From Corynespora cassiicola (taxonomy: Eukaryota > Ascomycota > Dothideomycetes > Pleosporales > Corynesporascaceae): a DNA stretch of 64,000 bases. A program made the position numbers and the translations under genes. The stretch's first letter is position 1. Every line of letters starts with the position of its first letter. Positions 56,120-64,000 of this stretch are shown piece by piece. The DNA is taken from NCBI GenBank assembly GCA_022059125.1, contig JAEUWY010000008.1, positions 806,001 to 870,000 on the forward strand. Direction: 5' to 3'. Below the pieces are notes generated by a model. That model was not told the origin of the DNA, made no database searches, and saw only the letters and a program-made list of their open reading frames with translations.

Positions 56120-57436
56120 ATGAAGACCTCCGAACATCCTTTTATTCGGGCTCTCCGCCAGGGACTAGTGGATTACCGAATGAAATCACCTGCCCACTGT
56201 GTCCTGCAGATTGCGCTTGGCTTTCCTTATAATATTGACCGTTGGCTCACTCATGAGACCAAGGTCAAGATGGAGTTCAGCACATGGAACCGACCGCCTA
56301 TTGAAGTCATATGTAGACCTCAGTTTCGAACGGATACTTTTCTGGAAAAGATTCAGGTATTGAGTCGTGGCCAATGGATTTCTCTTCACCAATTCCTTCG
56401 GAGAGATTTCCCGCCGGTCCATGCTTTAGTTGATCAGAGCACTATGCTGGAATGGTGGGTATCCAATGGAAAATACTTCAACTGGGAGGGACTCCCAACA
56501 GAGATTAAGGAGCATATCATTGAATACTGTATCCTCGAACCTGCAAAGAGGAAGGTTTTTGGCCAGCATAGGCCGAAGAAGCTCAATGAGATCATCATCA
56601 GGCTTGGGCTATGGGCTTCTCTTCTGCGTACATCATTGCAAGTCCGGGCCATTGTATTGCGGAAATGTCTTGAGAGTTTTCACATATACAGTTTCCGTGC
56701 TGCAGATTTATCACGTCGGCTCGATCGGCTAGGCAGTTTCTTCCAGATAACTGACCTAAAAAAAGTTCCCGCCAACCCACAGGAATGGACATTGGCAGAC
56801 ACTTATGCCCAACACCCAAAAATATATCCACATCTCAGCCGATTTTCAACCTTTCGTCATGGAATCCGCAAGATTGGACTCAGATTCAGCTTTGTCGATA
56901 CTATGCATTTCTTCAAGGTCGAAGCTGGGGGCTTTCAGCAAGCCTTTCCGGACTCGTATCACTGCGACTGCGACATCTTTGAAACACTACCTAATCTTAA
57001 ATACGTCCTCATAAATCTGCCATCAACTACAATGGGCATAAAAGAAGATAAGATGGAACCCAATCGAGCCAAGATCTTCCATCCCGAATCTCCATGCCCA
57101 CGCCTACTCCACCGCCTTATCTATGAGCCTGTGGCCTATCTTTTGGCGCACTACGATGTGGAGGTTCGGGGGTTCGGGGATGAGGAAGAGGTGCGGCGAT
57201 ATAGAGAGCTACGGCTGGCCGCGACTGCGTCGCTGAAATTCACCCACGACGAGCTTGCAGAGTTGTATGCCGAGTGTGGTGGCGGCGTTCAACTCCCACT
57301 CGAAGACATTATCCTACACCGAAATTCTCTCCACAATCCTAAGGTCATTGAGGATCCACAGGAGACTTTCGATAATCACATATATCCTCCTCGTTGTATC
57401 TGTGATGTGCCATGCATCCAGACCTTCGATGTTTAG
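56120..57436 (+). CDS. hypothetical protein with an F-box-like motif
   Basis: An intronless frame of 438 residues from ATG 56120 (MKTSEHPFIRAL). An in-frame ATG at 56003 would add 39 residues rich in hydrophobics; I prefer 56120 because it follows a normal CA-rich leader. Residues 122-140 (EGLPTEIKEHIIEYCILEP) resemble the first helix of an F-box (LPxEI..II), as found in many fungal hypothetical proteins. The following 250 residues are mixed and include a segment typical of these proteins (FSTFRHGIRKIGLRF, FETLPNLKYVLINLP) in which a leucine-rich section reports a predicted object. The C-terminal part has an acidic, Cys-containing end. If the F-box is real it would bind Skp1 in an SCF complex; the evidence is weak. 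Confidence 0.65.
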   Translation: MKTSEHPFIRALRQGLVDYRMKSPAHCVLQIALGFPYNIDRWLTHETKVKMEFSTWNRPPIEVICRPQFRTDTFLEKIQVLSRGQWISLHQFLRRDFPPVHALVDQSTMLEWWVSNGKYFNWEGLPTEIKEHIIEYCILEPAKRKVFGQHRPKKLNEIIIRLGLWASLLRTSLQVRAIVLRKCLESFHIYSFRAADLSRRLDRLGSFFQITDLKKVPANPQEWTLADTYAQHPKIYPHLSRFSTFRHGIRKIGLRFSFVDTMHFFKVEAGGFQQAFPDSYHCDCDIFETLPNLKYVLINLPSTTMGIKEDKMEPNRAKIFHPESPCPRLLHRLIYEPVAYLLAHYDVEVRGFGDEEEVRRYRELRLAATASLKFTHDELAELYAECGGGVQLPLEDIILHRNSLHNPKVIEDPQETFDNHIYPPRCICDVPCIQTFDV

Positions 57437-58050
57437 TTAGAAACAGGCTTTCCGATTCTCAAAACCACTAGGATGGGTGTACCTTCTTGATGCATTCATG
57501 CTCATCAAGGTCAAAATTCTGGTATAAAGGCGGGGACTTTGGGTTTCTTTTGTTTTCCAGACTAATCAATTCTTCTGTCCCTTCTTCCACACGGTTCACA
57601 GTGTCACACGACACCTTCATCGTGCTATTCAGCTACTTAATTTAACCCAGAATGATAATTTGTATTTGTTTTGTAGAAATTTCTGTAAATGTGATTCTTG
57701 CACTTTGTTTGAAAGGGGTGGTTTGCTCTAATGTAGCGGCCATATTTGTTTTGCAAAGCATAATGTTAGACGCTACCAATTTGTTCGAGACTTGGTCGCA
57801 AAAGAATCGGTCAAAGGTGTTGAGGTAGTTATATTCTCTTTCACCTACATATGGGGCTTGGTCCTCTATATTTATCAAGCGAGGTCTGCTGGGATGACGG
57901 AAGATCGGCAACCGGCAGGCCGAGAGGCGTCGCTCACTCATGCCATGCCGTCATCGCATCCACGACACAGAACTCACAACCATTCAACACTTGACACCGA
58001 GCAGTGTTACGCATGCATTCTGTTAATTCGCTCCACCGCAGTTCTTCAAT
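57437..58050. other. intergenic, no gene
   Basis: About 610 AT-rich bases between the F-box-like gene and RTC5. It contains the RTC5 promoter. A frame open from 57792 into RTC5 intron 1 has no homology-like features. Confidence 0.6.
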
Positions 58051-59999
58051 ATGGGCCAAGGATCCTCCTCCGAAGCGAGTCACCTAACCCCAGGTATGTA
58101 GACTTGTTTTCCTCGCGCCCCACCTCTTCTAAGTGTCTGCCTGGAAGATCGCATACTGATTGCTGGTTAGAACAACTCGGCCAGGAGATTGCTCACCGAT
58201 TTTCTCGTAAGAGCTATACTCCGCTAGAGCTATACTGCTTCAACTCCGTTTTCCGATCGCTCGCCGACTCACAATCGGGGATAAAGTATTGGAGCGAAAC
58301 CACATTATGCCGCTTTCTAGAGCTCCCGGATGCGCTCGGCGTAGGCTCGATATTATTCCAAATGGCCAGCTATCTAGGAGCATTCCCGTTTCCAAGTCAA
58401 GCGCCAGCTATTCTTACGCATGACGCGTTGCTGAAAGTAGTCACGATCCTTACCGAGAGGTATGGCGCTGTGATTAAAAGAAGAGGTCGCGAAACATGGC
58501 TCCGAGAGCTCTATCGCAGTCTCGCAGTATACGACAAAGGTGTACGACAGAGTATCAAGGAAAATGATAAAGCTGCTGCACAAGAGGCCACTGCAGAGGA
58601 GACGACCAGTTCTAGCCTTGGGTTTGCTATTGATGCCCCGGATGAAGGTAACGAGGACGACGATCAGGATGAAGACGATGAACTTGTTCTCGCTGCCCTG
58701 GATTCGATGGATGCGATTGATGCTTTCAAGCACGGCGAACAATCCAATGTGCACCACTCGATTATTCCGACTGACAACTTCCTAAAGCTGGTAGAGCTGC
58801 TACTGCTGATTGCACCGATAGATGCTCAACAGAGCCTATCCCAATTTGCAACAGACTTGTCCGACGAGCGTGTTGAAAACCTTAGGCGTACAGCAAACAT
58901 GATCCTATCGTCCTTTGGCGTGGAGAACAATCCTGGCGTAACATACCGAACTTTTAATGCCGTAGTCTCGTCTTGTCTCCCCTACATCTTCGACGGCCTG
59001 CATCCCCTGTTCGAACATTTTCTTTTTGCTAGGGACTTTGACCTGTCTAAACGCAAACCTGGTGCCGAATCGCCTACTTTAGAAACGCATCCTGTAATTC
59101 CGCCACCCAAGACTGTGGCCGACCCGGAACCTATCCTCAAGGAACCAGGTGAGATACTCAATCTTACTACCTTGAGCCACCTGTCCTTCTTTATCAAGGG
59201 CAGCAACCTCTTTAGGCGCCTGCGTCCCTTGTACAGTGGCAATACACACGGCTTCTCTATGGGATCCTTTGAAAAACAAGTGTTCAACTGGCGAGCCCCA
59301 ACCATTCTTCTTGTATCCGGACGTATACTGCCTTCCACACCAACAAGCACCCGCGAACGCAACCTGGCTGATAGCCTACCTCCAAAGCGATTTCCAAACA
59401 GCATTCCTAACGATGCCTCCAATTCGACTTTGACCTTTGGCGCCTACATCCCAGCCCAGTGGAAAAATACCCCCAAAGCGTGCTTCGGCGATACATCCAC
59501 TGTGCTCTTCCAGCTTTCGCCAACCCACGACGTCTTCGCTGCATCATCACTCAGCACAGATTATGTCTATTTCAATAAGTCACCGATGAATCCAGCAGGC
59601 CTAGGCCTTGGCACTGCGGTTCCTCTACAAAGTTCAGCACACAGTCACCATAGCCACCCTCTGATCCGCCCTGGAGCCGTTTCGCTCCACTTGGATGATG
59701 CTCTCGAGTTCGGCATATTCACGCATCTCTCGGAGGGAGGTGGTTCATTTCATCCCTCACAGCTACCCTGCAGGAAGGGTAAGAGCTGGCAAGATCGATT
59801 CGAGATTGAGAGTCTTGAGGTCTGGGGCTGTGGAGGAGATGAGGTGGCGGAGGCTCAAAGGCGAGAGTGGGCGTTCCAGGAGCGCGAAGCCGAGGCAAGA
59901 AGGCGTATCAATCTTGGCACAGGAGACATTGACGCGGATCGAGAATTGTTGAAGCTTGCAGGCCTCATTGGAGAGAATAGGAGTGGTGGCAGTGTATGA
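58051..59999 (+). CDS. RTC5: Rtc5-type TLDc-domain protein
   Basis: Two exons (58051-58093 and 58171-59999) give 623 residues. The 77-base intron (GTATGT to TGGTTAG) joins [25 protein letters not shown]. The N-terminal MGQGSSS fits N-myristoylation. Residues 15-130 form a helical region with EF-hand-family-like spacing ([17 protein letters not shown]). A TLDc domain occupies about 345-585 ([35 protein letters not shown]...; [55 protein letters not shown]). TLDc proteins bind the V-ATPase; yeast Rtc5 promotes its disassembly at the vacuole. An acidic insertion ([14 protein letters not shown]) near 195 is lineage-specific. The small first exon carrying the myristoylation signal is well supported. 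Confidence 0.9.
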
Positions 60000-60474
60000 A
60001 AGGCTGATACGAGACAAATTTGAACGGTACCGAAATCAGCCAGTTTTTTCGGTGCATTGCTTCTTGGACAGGCTGGATCAGATCATTTCCACAGGATCTA
60101 GAGGGCCGCATTGGACACGTGGATGAGCAGTTATAATGTTGTACAATCACCGTTCCTTCACACCTACTCATAAGCCACATGATGTTCCTGGGGCATGTAC
60201 TTCCATAGCTGAGAGTCCATCTTTCCTCTGTGCGCAAGTGTGAATCCCTTGAACGCCATCAATGCCAGTCTAGTATGCACAGATATGATACATTTCCACC
60301 TCTTAATCGAACACTCAACCAATGAATCCATCCAACCATCTCGTATCACGCCACAATTTCCATATCGGCGTTGTCAACCACTCAGCATTTACCCTTGCCT
60401 ATACACATTCAGTTAGCATCCTGTGTCCCTCAAGCCCGAATTGTCCCCCCCAAAAGAAGCAGCCCATCAGCGAC
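60000..60474. other. convergent 3' region
   Basis: 475 bases between the convergent RTC5 and bL36m genes. No frame or repeat of note. Confidence 0.6.
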
Positions 60475-60789
60475 TCACCTCTGCTTGTGCTTCGGGTTCT
60501 TGCTGCAAATGATATAGACATAGCGTCCCTTCTTCCTCCTCACACTCTTGCACCCATCGCACAGCTTCTTGACCGAGCTGCGTACCTTCATGCCGCGCGT
60601 CTGCTGCTGCAGTGACGAAGTCGCATTCTGTATCCGGAGGCCTGCGAGGCGCGAAGTCAGGCCCGCGACGGCGCTGGCGGGCTGCGGGCGGCAGCAGGGA
60701 GTATGTATTGAGCGCGCGGTGGGGGCCGGCAGGGCGCGAGTGGAGAGCAGCGTTCGCCGGAACGGGAGGAGGAGCGTGCGAGCGAGCAT
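60475..60789 (-). CDS. RTC6: mitochondrial large-subunit ribosomal protein bL36m
   Basis: An intronless frame of 104 residues. Residues 1-30 are an Arg/Leu/Ala-rich mitochondrial presequence ([15 protein letters not shown]). The mature part starts near [14 protein letters not shown] and ends PKHKQR, the almost invariant L36 sequence. The zinc-ribbon ligands are Cys77, Cys80, Cys95 and His101. bL36 binds 23S-like rRNA late in large-subunit assembly. The yeast orthologue is Rtc6. Length (104) is normal for a fungal precursor. The start is the first ATG, just after the GC-rich leader. Confidence 0.93.
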   Translation of the reverse strand: MLARTLLLPFRRTLLSTRALPAPTARSIHTPCCRPQPASAVAGLTSRLAGLRIQNATSSLQQQTRGMKVRSSVKKLCDGCKSVRRKKGRYVYIICSKNPKHKQR

Positions 60790-61285
60790 TTTAGCGGGCG
60801 GGTGTGTGGAAGTTGGATGCGTGCGCTGGCCTGGTTGAGGGCTTGCAGCGTTGGTGATAGGACTGGATTGAAGATTTGGAGCTCGGACCAGAAAATTGGG
60901 AGGTCACGTGGGTCCACTCGGTGACAACCTTGGAATGCTCTTGACATAGTGATAGTGGTTTAGAATCCTGCGGGCGACTAATTAGCTAGGAAAAATTTAA
61001 TTTGTATCGCGCTTTTCTCTCAATCCGTATAGTACAATGTTTATTGTGTTGGACGGTACTTATGTCTTGAATTCGGTGACGGTTCAGTTTCTCTGAGTGG
61101 ATATGGATCCGGACTGCTGAAGTGCTGCATATTACCCAAGTCAAACCACTCTTCAAATATTGTGCACTCTCTGCCTAATTTTGAATTGTCTAGTCTTAAA
61201 CCTCCGCAGCTGGAAAAGCTATCGCTGACCCAAATCCTTCGGAGACTGCTGAGCTAATAGTGGACTTCTGGAACGCTTTTTGGTT
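60790..61285. other. intergenic, AT-rich, no gene
   Basis: About 500 bases including the bL36m promoter on the left. No gene is seen. Confidence 0.6.
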
Positions 61286-62772
61286 TCAATCGCCTCTGTT
61301 CGACCTCCATTCTCGCCCTTTCGAACGGAGAGCCCAAGCGGCACATATCCCGCTTACACCATCGACAAGCCCTATCGCCGTAAATATCCAGCTTCTCCCT
61401 ATACTACCCTGCAAAACCTCAAGGATCGCCACCAGTACAGCCGATAATATGGATCTTGTAATGTTATTGGAAGCCGAGGCGGCTCCAGTATTTCCCGGGA
61501 AAATGTCAACAACCAGGATGCTGTATATCTGGAGGATGACAGTACACTTGAGGCCGAGAAAAGACTGTAAAAATAGAGGCACGCTCGGATGGACCCGATA
61601 ATGAACAGCCCACCCATATCCCGCAGGAGCACAGATAGAAAAGACATGCCAGATGTACGAACCTTGTGATCTGGACTTTTCTATTGGAAAGTTGGGCATC
61701 TCTTCCATGGAAACATGGTTGGCAGTAAATCCAACTGCATCGGAAACCCTCTTGAAATTACAATCCATCAGACGGCCCGCAACGAATCCACCAACGATGA
61801 CAGCTACTCCTTCAGACAGAGAATAGAAACTGGAAAGCAGATCGTTGTACCCGTAAATTTGGTGGTAGTCGATAGGTATTGAAGCTTGAATGCAATACCA
61901 TGCGGCATAGGGAGAGGCTGCAGACCAAAGCATAAGGCACGTGTCCTTGTAAAAGATGAGACGAATAGATATGAAAGGGATCGGCAAGTTGATTGGTCCT
62001 CTTTCTACCTCTCTAGTGTCGATGTTTTGTATTTAAATGGTCGGATTGTCTTCTGGGCGCTTCCAAACCCTATATGCTATAATGCCCCACCATGTTCGCC
62101 AGATACCTCTGGCACCATCAGCATTTCCAACTATTTTCTGTGGGGTTTTGGGCATCTTCCAGCCGATAAGAAGAAGAGAAGAAAAACCAAAGATAGCCAG
62201 CGCCCAAAAAGACCATTGAGTGCTGCCAGTGGCTGATACAAGGCCGCCACCGATCACAGGTCCGAAGCACGGACCAAGGTTCGTGGCAGCAAGCGTTGGA
62301 GCCAGAATCTTGCCTCGCTCAGCTGGGATGCTGATGTCGGCAACAACGGCATAAGCGATAGACATTACGGCTGATCCACCTATGCTTTGAAGTGCTCTCA
62401 AGGACAGCAGTACTGCATAGTTGTGCCTATTGAATGCAAGGCCCAAGCTTGCGGCGCAGTAAATAAGGAATGTCAAAAGCAGGGTTGGCCGGCGACCAAG
62501 TGTATCCGACAGCGGTGCAAAAAGGCAGACAAGATGGCTTGCAAGACTACATAAAAGGTAATGGTAAGGTTGATACCTTGAATGGACGTATTGTATTGTT
62601 TGCTCAATGGCTCGATAAGTAGAAGATGAGTGTTCGCAGTTAAGGAGGATGCGAAGGCTAGGTACCCAAGGAGATAGGTAATGTATGCCCTTCCTTTTGG
62701 TTTGATTGATGATAATGGGGGAAGAGGCGCATACGGCAAATAAACGACTTGATTTGGGTCCATTTTGGACAT
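61286..62772 (-). pseudogene. major facilitator superfamily transporter pseudogene
   Basis: The minus strand encodes an almost complete 12-helix MFS protein of the fungal drug/H+ antiporter type, starting at MSKMDPNQ (or MDPNQ at 62763). Diagnostic patches are LTITFYVVLQA, APLSDTLGRRP, RALQSIGGSAVMSIAYAVVADISIPAERG, GPVIGGGLVSATG and the late helices RLIFYKDTCLMLW and SGICAAWALRSKGREW. Two lesions break it. A shortened T-run at 62519-62523 shifts the frame exactly before APLSD. An in-frame TAA at 62033-62035 (perhaps from CAA) separates NPTI from IQNIDTREVERG. No plausible intron removes either. It is therefore probably non-functional, or contains assembly errors. The remaining helices are well preserved, so decay is recent. 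Confidence 0.7.
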
Positions 62773-63198
62773 GTTTCGGTAGATGAAGAAGTGTAAGTGG
62801 CAAAGCTTGTAACGCGATCAAATAGACGAAGCCGGCGTCACTGTTCAGAATTTGATTCCATGGTAAATTGGATCACGTTTCTGCACCGATATTCCCTGTA
62901 CGAGGAATGAAGTGGTTTCCAATAAAGGTAGCTGCATCAATAGAACCCTAAGATACACTGAAAACGGACAAAACATATATGTGATTATGATATATTGGGA
63001 GATGAAACAAAACAAATCAGTATCCAACGCACTTTTTGGTTGTGCGCCATGTTAGTCATATCAGTTGGTTCCACAAAGAACCCGGATATGAAAGCAAAGG
63101 AGTAGTCGCTCGGTCCTCCACCTGCGCCCCTCTCTCCACCTCCGCAAATTGATAACGTCGATAAGGTCTCAGTACAGAGACAATCCAACATCTCTAAG
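62773..63198. other. divergent promoter region
   Basis: 426 AT-rich bases between the transporter pseudogene (-) and the kinase gene (+). No frame of note. Confidence 0.6.
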
Positions 63199-64000
63199 AT
63201 GGCAGATATTTCTATATGGAATCAGGAGATTACGATACCACAGACTGTCATTTCCTTCGTCGATGAAAATGTCGCCAAATGTACGTGCGCCAATAGCTGT
63301 GCTGTCGGAATGTTTTTATAGTTCAGGATTCACAAATTCCAGAAAACTCATATGCTGACAGTGTCACCTAGATTTTCCTCAAGGCTCATTTCTCGAGGGT
63401 ATATCACCACACGGTGCCTCCTATTGGACGAGAACTGCAAAGATTAGGACGATTGACCCGAAGGGCAACCTACGATCATATTTTCTGAAGGTAATTTTCC
63501 CGGCTGAAATACATAAGAATGGCTCCAAATCCTTTGATAGGTATCCGAAGGTGATACCGGCAAAGGTATGATGCTTGGGGAGTTCTACTCGATGTCAGCT
63601 CTTCATAATGCTGTGCCAGACTTTACACCAAAGCCAATTGGATGGGGAAGCTACGCAAAGCTACCAGAAGTACACTTCTTTCTCTGCGAGTTCCACGAAA
63701 TGACTGGAGATGTCCCAGATAAATCGGGACTGCCAAAGAAGGTTGCTCAGCTGCACAAGAATGCAGTTTCGAAATCAGGAAAATTCGGATTCCCGGTAAC
63801 AACATATCAGGGAAGGCTATCTCAAGATACAACAGAGTGCAGCACCTGGGAAGAAAGCTTTTCGCGGGGTATACGGCGCTTTTTCGAACATGAGGAAAAG
63901 GCTCAAGGTTACGACGAGGATATGAGCCAACTTCGTCAGGCTATCATGGAGAAGGTGATTCCAAGGCTTTTGCGGCCCCTAGAGAGCGAAGGTAAAAGTG
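63199..64000 (+). CDS. fructosamine/ketosamine-3-kinase family protein, 5' part
   Basis: Three exons are visible: 63199-63280, 63372-63490 and 63541 to the window end. Introns of 91 bases (GTACGT to ACCTAG) and 50 bases (GTAATT to TGATAG) keep frame: ENVAK-Y-FPQGSFLEGISPHGASYW... and YFLK|VSEGDTGKGMMLGEFYSM. About 220 residues are present. Family features are SPHGASYWTRTAKI (glycine-loop region), the ATP-lysine strand SYFLKV, MLGEFYSMSALHNAVPDFTPKPIGWG, HFFLCEFHEM (hinge) and LAQLHKN-like VAQLHKNAVSKSGKFGF. These kinases phosphorylate ketoamines on glycated proteins to trigger deglycation. The catalytic loop (HGDLW) and DxD motif would lie beyond the window, so activity cannot be judged. Confidence 0.82.

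Noticed and set aside
1..64000. CRISPR array, rRNA or tRNA genes
   Set aside because: No regularly spaced direct repeats with unique spacers. No convincing B-box (GGTTCGANTCC) with cloverleaf was found by eye; a tRNA could still be missed without a covariance search.
1..64000. Secondary-metabolite or other functional gene cluster
   Set aside because: No polyketide synthase, NRPS, terpene cyclase or pathway regulator is present; the genes have unrelated functions.

Overview
The window looks like nuclear DNA of a filamentous ascomycete (Pezizomycotina). The gene content suggests a Dothideomycete, but that is inference. The reasons are short GT-AG introns of about 45-230 bases, monocistronic genes on both strands, and clearly fungal families: a Ppz-type phosphatase, Mediator Med8, Rtc5, DUF6536 and MARVEL membrane proteins, an alpha-class carbonic anhydrase, and two nuclear-encoded mitoribosomal proteins. 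I see no bacterial operon, CRISPR array, rRNA, convincing tRNA or intact transposon. Exon borders were worked out by hand from reading frame and splice signals.

Layout. 0-5.7 kb: an 18-bp tandem repeat and an uncertain reading frame, then two minus-strand genes, a single-pass membrane protein with a PPxY motif and a proline-rich protein. 6.3-13.6 kb: mitochondrial uS8m (+), a large DUF8004-like protein (-) and a four-helix MARVEL protein (+). 14.7-16.9 kb: a nine-exon secreted metallo-beta-lactamase-fold protein (-). 16.9-22 kb: a gene-poor, largely AT-rich island with a possible small membrane protein gene, an unrecognised spliced gene with no visible 5' end, and a broken surface-protein gene. 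23.2-31.7 kb: an aspartic-protease-like membrane protein without catalytic motifs (+), an acidic/basic putative nuclear protein (+), a helical-repeat/kinase fusion (-) and a Cys-rich single-pass membrane protein (-).

33.2-36.9 kb: a DUF6536 polytopic membrane protein (+) followed by two damaged minus-strand reading frames. 39.4-40.7 kb: a secreted carbonic anhydrase (-), then about 6 kb with no gene I can support. 46.8-49.1 kb: a Ppz-type phosphatase (-) whose spliced form has an unexpected 174-residue tail. 51.0-55.5 kb: an aldehyde dehydrogenase with an in-frame mitochondrial leader (-), an N-terminal protein methyltransferase (+) and Med8 (-). 56.1-64 kb: an F-box-like hypothetical protein (+), Rtc5 (+), mitochondrial bL36m (-), a disabled MFS transporter (-) and the first part of a fructosamine/ketosamine-3-kinase gene (+) cut by the window end.

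The genes do not form an obvious pathway or biosynthetic cluster. They are a mix of housekeeping and membrane or secreted functions, with gene decay concentrated in 18-22 kb, 35.6-36.9 kb and 61.3-62.8 kb. I found no clear candidate for a wholly new biological system. The best leads are the phosphatase tail, the helical-repeat/kinase fusion, the dead-protease receptor-like protein, and the island gene whose apparent stop codon lies inside a 45-base intron.
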